Part shown: positions 1 through 11,196 of the stretch, piece by piece
How the letters are laid out: every line of letters starts with the position of its first letter
Numbering within the stretch: position 1 is the first letter of the stretch
NCBI GenBank assembly: GCA_009823395.1
Contig: CM020517.1
Location: forward strand, 10,753,501-10,817,500
Direction: 5' to 3'
Origin: Thamnaconus septentrionalis
Lineage: Eukaryota; Chordata; Actinopteri; Tetraodontiformes; Monacanthidae
DNA length: 64,000 bases
Position numbers and translations under genes: made by a program
The notes under the pieces: model-generated
The model's database searches: none
Told to the model about the DNA's origin: nothing
Seen by the model: the letters and a program-made list of their open reading frames with translations, nothing else

Positions 1-46
1 TTTTCATTTCCCCACGCTGTTCTCTTCAGCTGTGGAGTGTCTGCAG

Positions 47-47
<1 letters not shown>

Positions 48-80
<33 letters not shown>
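48..80. repeat. (CAG)11 microsatellite
   Basis: Uninterrupted CAG triplets. No gene context is evident. Confidence 0.95.
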
Positions 81-83
<3 letters not shown>

Positions 84-126
84 CCGCCTCCTCCTCGCTC
101 TCTGATTAGTTCACAACGAGGCCCTG

Positions 127-127
127 C

Positions 128-175
<48 letters not shown>
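127..175. repeat. (CAGA)12 microsatellite
   Basis: Uninterrupted tetranucleotide run. A shorter (CAGT)n run follows at about 304-325. Confidence 0.95.
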
Positions 176-898
176 GGTGTGTTCTGATGTCCCTCTACAC
201 CCCCAACCCCATCCTTGCGCTTTAAGCTCCAAGATCATTTCCAGGCCCTGAATCCAATAATGTTTTTGGTGTAGCGCCGCCTCGGCGCTGGCATAGCTGA
301 GGCCAGTCAGTCAGTCAGTCAGTCAATCTTTCATTAGGCCCGAGGTGAACAGGGTCACGCTTCCACTCCTTTGCGGCGCAGGACGAGCAGCACATCTGCT
401 CCGGGGTTGATGCCTGGAATGATAATGCCTCCTTCTCCTCTTATTTCAGCCTTTATTTCCTTCACTTCCCCTCCGCCCCTCCGTCTCCCGCAGCCTCCCC
501 TGCTGCTCGGCTACCCCGTCTATCTATCGCCTCCCGTCACAGGGCTGCCGACCAACAGAGGCGGCGGCGGCGTGTGGGAGGCGATTATGTGTGATCTGCC
601 GACTCAGGCGTGACCTTTTTCCCCGCGTCATCCCTCAAATTGAAACCAACGGTCACCGACTCGCCCCCTCTTCAAGTTCCTCTTCTCTCTCTCACTGTCT
701 CTCTCTCTTTCTCTCTCTCGCTTTCTCGGTTTTGCTTTTATGTTTCATACATATTTCACAGCGACGGCACTCGCGACCGCACGCCTGCAGTGACTGCGCC
801 GCTCCAGCAGGTCTGCGGCTCTCTGAGAGCGTTTACAGGTGTGGCCGTCAAAGCTAAAAACCTGTCAATCACCTTGTTTTTTAAGGTGGGTCGCTAAA

Positions 899-1312
899 GT
901 TCAAAGTGAGCATCAGAATCAGGAAGAAAATCGCGTTGAATGGACTCTGAATGTCGCGAACACTGTTATTGGCTGCACCTCTCACAACCTGCCGTTTACC
1001 TACCAGGATCTTCACCACACCGTCGTCATCTCTCGGGTTCACACAGGACGAGAACACACATCCCTGTGTGGAGGGGAACTCTTTTGTTTGACGTCAGGGG
1101 TCAGAGGTCAGAGCGGGCTGGTTGAGACCTGAGCTGGTCGGAGACTGTAGAGAGCCAACAGGAAGTCAAATAACCGCAGGTTACAGCCGAGGTCAGCAGA
1201 ATAACTCCAACCTTGAAGCTGAAGATAAATACATATTTATCCTCAATCTGACACCTGCCACTTTGTTAGGCACCCGGTACAAGCGCAATGTAAAGTGGCC
1301 CGTGAGTGTACA
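899..1312 (+). mobile_element. Tc1/mariner-like relic, internally deleted
   Basis: The sequence matches the start of a common fish Tc1-like transposase gene (the region around the DNA-binding domain), beginning near the GAGCATCAGAATC stretch. It then jumps to a terminal inverted repeat related to CCTAATAAAGTGGCC at about 1280-1312. No open transposase frame survives and the catalytic region is missing. The relic carries a GGGTCA-G-AGGTCA direct repeat at 1098-1110. Family assignment is from recognised sequence, not a search. Confidence 0.75.
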
Positions 1313-2537
1313 CCCATGCATATTTTTAAAGAAGCTAACAGGTGGAAGTGCCAACACTTGATTAGTATCTTAAACTTTCAAACCTTTACTAGCTCTGGTT
1401 AATCCCTTTCCAAAAACAATGTGATGGTGTGAAAAGAAGGCAAACTATTGCAACGCGGACGCGAGCGACTCACGTGCGATTCACCCCGTTGTCACGTCGC
1501 CGTGGCGAACACACCTCCCCCTCCCCCTCCCTCCTCCTCCTCCTCTCCCTCTCCCTCGCTCCACTCCCGCGACGCTTTCGCTGTCGCAGCAGTTGCTGTC
1601 AGTTTGAGCGCTGCCTGCCCCCAAATATAATAGGGTTTTCTTGACTGCCTCCCCCTGGGGATTGACTGGCGGTGAAGAATTCACCATGGCTCATTTGTGA
1701 GCGGTGCAGGCAATGGGATTCGTAAAAAAAAAAAAAAAAAAAAAAAAGTGAGAGACAGAGAGAAAGGAGCTCCTCCGTGTCTCCGAGCGGCTCTGCGGCA
1801 TTCCAAAGGAGGTGTTAGTTTCACTGATAAGACCTTCACGGGGAGACGGCGTTGAGGATCGCCGCGCCGGCCGCCGTCAGCGCGTCCCTGTGTCACGGGA
1901 CTCGGCAGTGGCGGCGTCACACAGTGCGTCGCACTGTATGCAAATCGGCAGCGGAATTAAATTCACTGTAGATGTGAGGCGTCGATAAACGGATGTCACG
2001 GCGCGCTGCCTTTTTTCCCCAACACAGCCGCCACCAAAACACTGATCCATTATGGCGGCCGCGATCAATTAAATGATAACTTTGAGTTTTTCGTGTTTTA
2101 AAGAGTTCCCCTCTCGTCGGCTTAATGCCCCCCCCCCCTAACCACACACACACACACACACACCCCCAACACCGCCACGTCTAGACCGGCAGGGTGTCAC
2201 TTCACGTTGAGAAAAATGTGTGTTTCGGCGTTGTTGTTTCTCGTGAGTTCGACAAGTCGTGTCGGTTCCAAGTTGTGATCCTGGTGGGACAAACACCAGA
2301 GACAGGCACATGTAACAGGCAGCCAAACTTTGTTTTATATCCTGAACTTGCGAGCTTGGTGCAGCTGCGCACTTGATTTTACAAAATCCCACAAAAACCA
2401 AAAGTTTTTTACTTCCTGCTGAAACTGAGGCTTTGATGGACTGGATGGATGTTTGGAAGGAGATAAAAACCATAGACATGAAACACAGTGAGTCAGTGAA
2501 AACTTCACTGGGGTCTTTTCTCCAACCTCTGCAGGTT
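1313..2537. other. Intergenic, no gene seen
   Basis: Contains a CCT-rich stretch (1510-1560), an A24 run (1724-1747) and a (CA)10 run (2142-2162). A short unique part around 2040-2100 includes CAATTAAATGATAAC. Confidence 0.65.
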
Positions 2538-2886
2538 TAGGGGCCGTTTGCACGTAGACACATTTTTTTTTAAACTGCACATTTTCGAAAACGATCTCGA
2601 AAAAAAAAAGGCGTTTACATGAAGCCGTCTTCATTTTTTATTTTTTCTGAAAACGATGTAGTACCTATGCCAGGCCTGGTGTGGCGTCGCGAGTTTACTC
2701 CCTGAATGTGGAAGAAGAGGAAGAACACCTGAAGCACGCAGCGTTTTCAAACTAATCCACACCTGAGGAGTGTTTTCGAAAATGTGCGGTTGCGGTGAAA
2801 ACGCCGGCTTGGTGTAAACGCCAGGCCGAGCCGAATAAATATTTATGCGTTTTCATAGAAACCCGTCTTTGTGTAAACGGGGCCTT
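2538..2886. mobile_element. Non-autonomous DNA transposon (MITE), hAT-like ends
   Basis: The block of about 350 bp starts TAGGGGCCGTTTGCAC and ends GTGTAAACGGGGCCTTA, which are imperfect inverted repeats of each other. Its interior repeats motifs such as TTTTCGAAAA, GAAAACG and GTTTACA in both orientations, with no coding content. Ends of the type AGGGGCCGTTTACAC occur on hAT-type non-autonomous elements in fish. The superfamily assignment is tentative because a clean 8-bp target duplication was not seen. Confidence 0.6.
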
Positions 2887-3557
2887 AGCTGAGGGTCAAG
2901 CCCAGACGGTTTCAGACGGTCTGCAACGTCAACACCAACATCTGTGTTGACTGCCAGGCTGGAGGCACCTACTGCTATTAGAACACACTGGCAGAGTGGA
3001 TTTCTCCACCACGCGGAAGCTTTATCTCAGCTTTACTTCCACTCCCTGGCACCGTTTTTACACTTCAGCGCCTTCCTCATACCTGCTGCCAGGCCGCGCT
3101 GCGATATTTATCAGAAGCCCACTTTCACAACGTCAGAACCCACATGTTCAGACACAGAATGCGAGCCACACTCCCGCACGCACGCGCGCACACACGCACG
3201 CACTCCCTAACCACAGACCCAGTGTCGGTGGTATGAGGAGGTTCTTGTTGCTAGACAGCTGCATGCCTTGGCCTCCTCACAGCGGTCGACTGAGCTCCGA
3301 AGGAGCTTGACAAAGAGGCTTAAAGTCCTCCCTTAAGTCTCCGGCCCCTAGGTCGTCTGCATACCCCCGAGAGCAGCTCTGGAAAAAGGCCTGAATGCAA
3401 GTTTAGCAGCTATGGTTACACCCCCGGGCCAGACCCCTGCCGCCACTATCGCCCGCATTACCATTTTTTTCCCCGGGCCGCTTCAGTCTTATAGCCCGGC
3501 AACAGGTTTCCTCCGCTGCTCCTGTCTCATTTCATAACGCCATGAAAGAGGCCGCAG

Positions 3558-3558
<1 letters not shown>

Positions 3559-3605
<47 letters not shown>
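3559..3605. repeat. (CTG)15-16 microsatellite
   Basis: Pure CTG/CAG triplet run of about 47 bases. It is the longest triplet run of this class in the window. Confidence 0.95.
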
Positions 3606-3607
<2 letters not shown>

Positions 3608-4115
3608 CGAGCGACTCCGTGCTCCTTCCTCTGTGCATGAGCGTCCGTGGCAGGCGCTTTTTTTTTTTTTTTTTTTGTTCCCCACATGGATCACAATCCG
3701 CCTTTTGCATTCTCACTTCCTTTAGTGTTTTGTTTGCGGGTCGATGTGCGTTCTCTGGATGGGTCGCCCGCCGTAGCGCCAGACGCATTATCTGCCAAGA
3801 GGCCGCGGGGTGCTTTTCACTTAGGGGTGATAAATCATCGCCCGTATCCGCCTCGTTCCTGGGCGCGCGGAGACGAGCGGAGCGGCGGAGGCGAGGGGGC
3901 CACGGCGCAAAATGCATCTCGGCGGAAGGACAAACTGGGCGAGGCGCTCGGAAAACACTGCAGGCGTCTCGGCAAACGGGGGAGGTCTGTGCGTGTGCGC
4001 CTTCTATACTGGGCCCGCTTGTACCTGTAGCTCTGTGTGTGTGTGTGCGTGCGCGCGTGCGTGGGAGGCAGTATTCAGTGTCGGCAGCTGGAAGTACTCA
4101 AGCCGCTGCAGAGGG

Positions 4116-4116
4116 G

Positions 4117-4166
<50 letters not shown>
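4116..4166. repeat. (GA)n microsatellite
   Basis: GA dinucleotide run with one AAAG interruption. Confidence 0.93.
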
Positions 4167-4167
<1 letters not shown>

Positions 4168-5499
4168 GGAGAATAAAAGAGGAGAAACGCCTGCACACAA
4201 GAAAAGAGAGGCTAAGAGAGGTACCAGCACAGGCTCCCTCTGTAGCGCCTCTGAGCTCTCGCAGAGTGAAAGCCCCTATAGAAAGAAAGCAGGGTCATCT
4301 CGACTGGTGCGAGCCCTAGTGTGTGCGTGCGCGCGCACGTGCACAGCCTCCACAATCCAGAGCAGAACAACACGGTGGCCAGCGTGAGTGCGCAGCAGCC
4401 CCTCCGCTGGAAGCGGGGTCTTGTTTAGACTTACAGCCATGTGCAAAGAATAATAAGGAGCAGGACAATGTTGGTGCAGACATGCACCACTCCACCTCCA
4501 CCACCACCACCACCTCCTCCTCCTCCACCTCCCCACGTCGGCCTTTAATGTCTGCAGAGTCTCCCTGCTCTCCGGCTCGGACAGATACTGGCTTTGTGCG
4601 CCCGCTGCAGATGAAAGAGGATTAGGCATACCTGCGTTCTGGTCAGCGCCGAGGCTCCCACCTGGTGATGCCACAACAGTCAGATGAAAGATCTGCTGCT
4701 CTTTGTGTGCGCGCGAGACTCGCTGCAGGTATTTACACCATGCTCCTCCCGAAAGATATTCAGGTTCACATCCTTTTTTTTTTCCTTGCTTTTCCACCAA
4801 ACTTTTCTCTCCCCGCTGAAAATAAAAGGCAGTGGAGGGGAACCGGGTTACTCGGCTTAGCCGAGCGCCAGGGCTGTGATTTTTTTTTTTTTTTTCTCTT
4901 TCACTGCGAAGTGTTAAAAGTTACAGTGCACAGCTGAACTTGTATATTCAAGACTCTGGCAGGGTTACAGCCGCCCCCCCTCCAGCTAAGCCACATGTTT
5001 CAGAGTTTCAAACTTAACGGGGGGAAAAAACCAAACAGGTGTCTCAGACAAGGTTTCTTCTTCTTGGAAGTTTGGCTGCGTGCTGTTCTTCTCATCTTTC
5101 TATCACATTAAATCTGGTCGGTCATCCTGGGCTTTTTTCTTTTTCGACGCCCAAACCTTTTTGTCCCGCGTGGGAGGGCCCCCCTCTGACAGAGAAATCA
5201 CTGAATCAACCTCGGCGATTTTCGGTGGGTCATTCCGGAAGATTCTGTTACCTTTCAACAGGCAGACCGGGCCCCCAGGCTGAGGCCACAGAGAGGACAC
5301 GGAAGCGGGGAGACGGATAGAGAACAGAGCAGAAAGAAGCACGCAGTCCCAAGGAAGAAGCGGATAGGGTGTGTTTTTGTGTGTCTTTTCTTTTCTTTTT
5401 TCTTTTTTTTTTTTTGGACTGTGGAAGAGACAACGAGGAGGTGGAAAATGAGCAGACAGTGCAGGAGCGCTCGACTCGCTGGAAAATCCTCGAGTCCAT

Positions 5500-5690
5500 G
5501 CAGCCTTCCAATCAGAGTCCATTGACCCGGCAGGCCTGTGACAAATTATCCCAGCGGCTCTACATATGACTCAATCAGCATGGCGGATGGCTTTGTGATG
5601 AGCAATAGATCTCCTCGTATATCAGCCAAATCACCCCCTGATGGCTTCATCAACACACGGGCCGACACGCCAAAGGTGAGGACGACCGCG
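5500..5690 (+). promoter_or_regulatory. Unique block with a possible exon end (low confidence)
   Basis: A repeat-free stretch in a simple-repeat-rich area. It contains an open frame that passes CATGGCGGATGG (about 5579) and stays open to CCAAAG followed by GTGAGG, a fair splice donor near 5676. No recognisable protein domain. It could be a small first exon of an unknown transcript or a conserved non-coding element. Confidence 0.25.
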
Positions 5691-5871
5691 GGCGAGTCTT
5701 CCAGTCGGCCCGCTTCTCTTTTGTGTTTGCGCGTGAAAAAAACATGCAAGTGAGATGCGGCCGCAGAGTCCATCCGTTTTCTGTGGCTGCTAATCCTGCA
5801 GGCAGAGGCACAATTCATCGCAGTCAAACACTTTGAGCAGTTCCCAGTTGCCAGTTAGCCCTGCTTGTACG

Positions 5872-6018
5872 TGCACTGCGTCTTGGGACCGTGGGAGGAA
5901 GCCGGAGGACCCCGGAGAGAACCCACGCAGGCACAGCCAGGATACGCCGACTCCACTGGGGGGGGGTGGGAGTTGAACCCGCGACCTCCTCGCTGTGAGA
6001 CGACAGTGATAGCCCAGT
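5872..6018 (-). mobile_element. tRNA-derived SINE fragment
   Basis: On the minus strand this matches the tRNA-like head and following body of a common fish SINE. The stretches GTGGGAGGAAGCCGGAG and GAGAGAACCCACGCA appear, then the inverted B box region (GAGTTGAACCC, near 5970). Only the head half of the element is present. Confidence 0.65.
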
Positions 6019-7224
6019 ATGATAATCAGGCCGAGTTAAGTGCTCCAGCTTTAAAGGCCGCATGTAAAAAACATCATTTTTCAACTTGGATGAAATAAAT
6101 AAAACATGAAAAGCCAGAAATGAAAAACAACCGTCGTGTGTGTGGAGGAAACAGCTTGTGTGGAAATTCAGCAATTCGGAGAAATACTCCATTCCAGCTT
6201 AGCTTTTAGCATTAGCTTGCACATTTCTTGAAGGGGACGACAAACCAGGTGGTCTCAGAGGGCGGAGCCATCACCTGACCGGGGAAGTGCCATGAATTAC
6301 TTTAAAGGTATTGCTGCCATTTGCGACATCACAAGGGCTGATTTACAAAATTGTGTGTTTTTTGCGCACACTTTCAGAGAAGCAGTAAACACTGGACTCG
6401 TTTCTTGGGAACCTACCGGCTGGCAGCGACGCGTGTTGTTAGAAAACATCGTTAAAGTCGATTCCTCTGCAACATGAGAGGTGCGAGGTCCTTCAAATAT
6501 ATAAACAGTGCAGTGAGGAGTCTTCAGTCAGCAGCAAAGCTGTTTTCAGATGCCGCCTGTCTCTTCTTTTGCTTTGTTTTGTTTTCTGGTCCTCGTCTAG
6601 TCGAGGACACACAGAGACTGGGGAGTCCCCTGCTTTCCAAAAATAAAAGCCAGCCATCCAACTGGTGAAGAAAGAGGAAGAAACAAAACTGCACCTCCTT
6701 TGTGTTTTCTTTAAATATACCCCAAAAGATGCTGACTAGGCAAACAGCTTCCTCCTCCTCCTCCTCCTCCTCCTCCTGCTGCTGCTGCTGCCGCTGCTGC
6801 CGCTGCTGCTCGCTCACCCGGCAAACAGCTGATCGGCGACGCAACTTGACCAACTGGACCGACTTTTCCTCTCAGCGGCTTCTCGCCTTGTCCTTGTCTC
6901 CCTCGTCAGCTTGCAACAAAACAGGCCAAATCTTTTTTTATTTTTTTTATTTTTTTTGTTCCTACCTGGAGGAAGACGAATCCCTGCAGCTGAACAGTTT
7001 AGCAGTGCAACTGGAAACTTTCTCAGTCGTGAGCAGCTTTCAGTGCCGTTTGAATGAATGGGTTTTTAGGCTGAGTTGATTAAGTTAACATTTTAATAAC
7101 TTACTGATGCCGAGTTTTGTTGTTATTACTTTTCTTGCTTCTTCTTTCACAACATGTACTACAATAGACGATTAGGGCTGCAAAAAGGGGAAAAAAATAC
7201 AAAGAGATTTTTATTTAAGTTTTC
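6019..7224. other. Intergenic, no gene seen
   Basis: Includes (CCT)/(GCT) triplets at 6750-6810 and T-rich runs at 6932-6960. Sequence near 6240-6480 is unique but not recognised. Confidence 0.6.
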
Positions 7225-7386
7225 ATTTCAGGTTTTAATTTTGTGACTAAAGTCCAAATTTCGTGAACAAAGTCAACGTAAAAAAGACAAAATTTCATGA
7301 ATAAAGTCGACTTAAAAAAAAGATGAAATATTACGAATAAAGTAGAAATTTCATGAATCAAGTTCACGCAAATAAAGTGAAAATTG
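7225..7386. repeat. Degenerate minisatellite, unit near AAATTTCATGAATAAAGTCGA
   Basis: About five imperfect copies of an A/T-rich unit (AATTTCGTGAACAAAGTC, AATTTCATGAATAAAGTC, AATATTACGAATAAAGTA, AATTTCATGAATCAAGTT, with a partial copy before) follow one another at 19-36 base spacing with A-rich linkers. Confidence 0.65.
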
Positions 7387-8249
7387 GCGATAGACACACC
7401 ACAGTAGAAACGAGCCACATATTTCCTTGAGTGACCAGTGGTGAATTTAGACTTCACGCTCATGTTTTCCCCTGATTTTTCCCTCGTAAGAAGTAAAAAC
7501 TTGCTGTTAAAGATGCTGATGTCATCCCGCTGACCTGAGCTCTGCAACTGCTGTGAAACTGGGCTTCCGTCTGAACAGGAGCGATGAAAAGCTGATTAAA
7601 AGAACCACCAGCGCTTTGTTTTCTCATCATTTTTTTTTTTTTCCTTTTGCTCTTTCTTACTCGTGCGGCTTCAAAACTGTCACGGACACACACTGATGGA
7701 TGCTCTCAGTACGTGGGACCACGCTGGTCGTCCATCACGTAATTTCTCGATTGAATGGATATTGGAAGCGGCCGCATCAAGGATCCCTCCATCTGCGGCT
7801 GGCGGGGGTAAATACGCACCAATCACACGTGAGAGACCGGCGACCGGAGCCGGGTTGGATGGATTTTACTCTGCCGAGCCTGGCGGAGCTCTGAGCCGTG
7901 AGTGGTGAACATCTAAAGGCCTGTCGTGCCTCTTGTAATTGAAAGTGCACTCACTAGCGGCGCAGCAGAAATGCGTGTGTATGTGTGTGTGCGTGCGTGT
8001 GTGTATATCTTGCCGGAGAGTTTCCCCCAGGAGGCTGTCTATGGGGCGTTTCATTTTAAGTTGCTATCTGTCACATGGGCAAACTAATCAGGGAGACAGA
8101 TGAAAGGTGGGAGCCGGAGGAGGGGTCAGCCACTCAGTGATGGCTTCCTCTGATGGCTGCGTGACCCCTCACCTCCTGCGAGGGGATACCTCGGTGAGGG
8201 ATAAGCCACGTGCGATGATGAAACTGGCGGCGAAGCCTCTCCCAGCCTG

Positions 8250-8350
8250 CGGCGGCGGACCTCGCTTCTCGAACCTCGAGCCCGGGTTCGATCCCCGCTT
8301 CCGTCATGAGCACGACTGTGCTTCGCGTCCGTCGTTAGCGTCATGTCATC
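8250..8350 (+). mobile_element. Possible degraded tRNA-derived SINE head
   Basis: GGGTTCGATCCCC (8284-8296) resembles a tRNA B box, and the following GAGCACGACTGTGC-type stretch resembles the body of fish SINEs. No A box or cloverleaf is recognisable. This is a weak call. Confidence 0.3.
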
Positions 8351-8574
8351 ATTTTTTTTTTCTGCGTTATGAATTTTGCCGTCTGACTGAGGTCGACGAG
8401 GACGCGTTGCATAAACCAGATTCCCTCTCGGCAGCTGAACGGAGCATTTCACGGCCCGCTAAACGGAGCCGACACCGGCCAAGACAGCGGCTATATTTAC
8501 TCACAGTCGTGTTGGAACAACTTTGGCTATTTTTTGATCGGGTGTCTGCTGTTTGTGTTGCTGCAAAACAACAA

Positions 8575-8600
8575 CAGCAGCAGCAGCAGCAGCAGCAGCA
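8575..8600. repeat. (CAG)n microsatellite
   Basis: CAG triplets flanked by CAA. In one frame they would read polyglutamine, but no supporting gene is visible. Confidence 0.9.
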
Positions 8601-8708
8601 ACAGTGTCCCGGGTCAGCGAGTTCAGCCATCAGTTTACTGTCACAGCGCCGAGTCTCCACTGCTGCTTAAGTGAAGTGCCTTATTTACACAGCCACAAGG
8701 TAGAGTTG

Positions 8709-8782
8709 TAAAAAAAAAAAAAAAAAAAGGTTGAAAGGAGCCTTCCTCCTCCTCCTCCTCCTCCTCCTCCTCCTCCTCCTCT
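8709..8782. repeat. Poly(A) followed by (CCT)n
   Basis: A 19-20 base A run (8709-8728), then about 12 CCT/CTC triplets (8744-8781). Confidence 0.9.
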
Positions 8783-9194
8783 TCCTGCTGCTCCTCCTTC
8801 CGCCCTGTGGCACAGATTTTCACTGGCTTTCTTCTCAGCGTGGCGGCGGCGTGAACCCACTGCTCGGCAGAGAGGACATTAGACTGTTTATGGTTTATTA
8901 ATTGTTTCTGAGGGAGTGTCAGTCCAGGCATGACCCGCTGTTAACTAGCACATAAAACAGCCACATGTTTACAGCATCTGGCAACTCCAGTGTAAGAAAA
9001 AAGAAACAGCAAAGTGAAATATACTTTTTGCTTTGCCTTTTTTCTTCTTTTTTTCCCCTTTTTTTTCTGTCGGAGGCCCGGCAGAAGGCACGTCTGCACT
9101 CTGCAGCTGCTCGGCCTTTTAAACTTCCGACAATCGAGTCGGTGCATGTCCGTCTTCAGGGTGGGAGGGTGGGGGGGTGGGGGTAGAAACGGCC

Positions 9195-9435
9195 ACTCTG
9201 TTGGCTTGTATTTCCGTAATCGCCCATGATACTCGTTAATCAGGAGGCAATAATTAGTTTTCGCCAGCATATGGTTAACAGGCCTGCGCTGTCAAGTGGA
9301 CAATATCTGCAAAATGCCTCTCGGTCTGCGGGCGAGTATTAGAACTTAAAAATACATTAAGTCAAAATGTCATAATCAAGTTTATAATTACCGTAAATAT
9401 AATTTCAGCGCCAGCTGGGCCTTGCAGATGCGGGG
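9195..9435. promoter_or_regulatory. Candidate conserved regulatory block
   Basis: Repeat-free A/T-rich block with homeodomain cores TTAATCA (9236-9242) and TAATTAG (9251-9257), an E-box CATATG (9268-9273), and several TAAT/ATTA cores near 9340-9410. It stands out from the GT/T-rich filler on both sides. Function is inferred from composition and location only. Confidence 0.4.
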
Positions 9436-9828
9436 CGGCGCGGCGAGTCGAGTGCGCGTGCGTGTGTGTTTTGTGTGCGCGCGTGTGCGTGCACGGGCCA
9501 CAGAGCACAGAGGAGGTGGAAATAAAAAATTAAAAAAAATCTGATGTCATTAAAGTCTGGCAGAGTATCACATTATTTACATGATGTAACCTTCCTCTGC
9601 CAGGACGTGTCAGTCAGGACTCCATCTGCTGCGAGCGCTGAAAAGCCCCACTGTGTGTCCCTCTGTGTGTGTGTGTGTGTGTGGACTGAAAGGTACCGCA
9701 GCAGACCTCTGATACGTGACCTTTGCCATGGCCTGAAGCTGTCAGCTCCTTCCTGTGGGAAGAAGCGCGACGGCCAAAACAACCAATTGTGTCTTTCACC
9801 CGGACGTAGACGAGAGGTGTGTGTGTGT

Positions 9829-9867
<39 letters not shown>

Positions 9868-10870
9868 ATGTGTGTTTGAGTGACTGACGCGGCGGCAGCA
9901 GAAATCAGGTGGCCGCCGAGCTCTCAGATGTTGGCGAGGCCAGTTAGCGGCAGAATCCGACGCGAGCCGTCGCAGTTTGCACACGCTGTAAAGAATTCAA
10001 CCCTCCTTTGTGTTTCCTCCAGACCGATTACTTTCAAACGACCCGAGTCCAGAGGCATTTCAGGAATTGATTGAGACCTCGTCTGTCCGCTTTGATGTTT
10101 TCCCTCCTTTTCTCTTTCATATCCCTCTTTCATCCCCCTCCCTTTATTTTCTCTCTATTTATACATCGGCAGCATCATCACCGCCGCGTGGCCGAGCTGT
10201 ACTTTCCTCGGGAAAACACCTGTGCGCCGCTTCAAACGAGCGCTTCAGCTCCTGTCGGTTTGTTGGAAGGTGTCAGCATTGGCAACGTGCAGGAACAGAA
10301 GAAGCCTGGCGTGTTCTTGGAGGTGGAAGCAGACATGCTTTGAAAACCTGCGACATAAGTAAACTCAGTTCATCTGTGCCCTCCTCCTGCCAGTGTGCAC
10401 ATTAGTGCGAGTCAGAAACCACCTCGGGTGACCGTTACAACTTACATTTTGGACATTTCCAATATTTGACTGCCGCCTCTGCGAAACCGCGTTATGAAAG
10501 ATGCATGGCCCATTTGCGACCTACATCTGCTTCACCGCAGTTCTGTTGGGAAAGATCCCAAAAATGAAGGTGAATTAGGTGAGTTTCCAGCGTGTCCGTT
10601 CAACGGAACATGCGGTCGCCTCGGCAACGTGCAGCTTGCCGACTCTGGGGAGCTGGAAACACATTTTTCCAATAACTTATGACCCAGCAACATTGATTAA
10701 CAGCATTTTTTTTTTCTTGCAAAGATGGCCACTTGCCAGCTTCCCTGTAACGCATCTCGGCTGAACTGACACGACAACTTTGCGTTGTCGGATTTGCCTG
10801 TTTCAGCGCTGACCTTTCCCGTAAGCCAGCGTAAAAAAAAAAAAAAAATCGTATGTCGCAATTTTTCTTT
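9436..10870. other. Intergenic, no gene seen
   Basis: GT-rich runs (9450-9490, 9663-9682, 9817-9864) with unique stretches between. The part at 9540-9600 (GATGTCATTAAAG, CATTATTTACATG) may extend the candidate block at 9195. Confidence 0.55.
9831..9864. repeat. (GT)n microsatellite
   Basis: About 17 GT units; shorter GT runs lie nearby at 9663-9682 and 9817-9828. Confidence 0.93.
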
Positions 10871-11196
10871 CCCTCCGTCCATTTTTCTGTCACCACTTCT
10901 CCTGCGCTCAGCCTCTCAGGGTTGCTGGAACCTTTCCCAGCTGTCTCGGTGTTAGAGGCGGAGCTACAACCGGGACAAGTCACCAGCTCAGTTCATCGCA
11001 GGGCCACGTCGGAAGACCTTTGCACACACTGACAATTGTCATTCTCAGACGGCTTCATGCGCAAGTTCGTGGACTGTGGGAGGAAGTCTGGGGTAGCTGG
11101 CGAGAACCCACACAGACACAGGGAGACAAAAAGGCTCCGGTACAGGGAATCGAACCCATGGTCTTTATTGCTCCTTAATCAACGGTGCTAACCGTC
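10871..11196 (-). mobile_element. tRNA-derived SINE, nearly complete
   Basis: On the minus strand the copy runs from the B-box region (inverted, GGGAATCGAACC at 11146-11157) through TGTGGGAGGAAG (about 11075). It continues to the tail with GTTCATCGCAGGGCCAC (about 10991) and GTTGCTGGAACC with TTTCCCAGCTGTC (10920-10944). All these are hallmarks of one abundant fish SINE. Same family as the copies at 5872 and 46110; age is shown by many substitutions. Confidence 0.7.

Larger units (their letters stand above)
1..898. other. Intergenic, no gene seen
   Basis: Triplet and tetranucleotide repeats (48-175, 304-325), then CT-rich sequence (660-730). Open frames here are repeat translations without recognisable domains. 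Confidence 0.7.
2887..5499. other. Intergenic, repeat-rich, no gene seen
   Basis: Holds CTG (3559), T (3658-3676), GT (4034-4052) and GA (4116) runs and several T/A homopolymers. The 3700-4000 part is GC-rich with frequent CpG but has no promoter-like arrangement or coding frame I can support. Confidence 0.65.
7387..9194. other. Intergenic, no gene seen
   Basis: Contains a T13 run (7629-7641), GT repeats (7973-8005), CAG and CCT repeats (8575, 8744) and a possible SINE head (8250). No supported coding region. Confidence 0.6.

Noticed and set aside
3619..4176. 185-codon frame ending in an R/E repeat
   Set aside because: The end is a translated (GA)n microsatellite and the start a T run; no recognisable protein.
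8284..8296. tRNA T-arm-like GGGTTCGATCCCC
   Set aside because: No matching anticodon or acceptor stem upstream; kept only as a weak SINE remnant.
8107..8670. 187-codon frame with a polyglutamine run
   Set aside because: The glutamines come from a CAG microsatellite; the rest is featureless and includes a possible SINE fragment.
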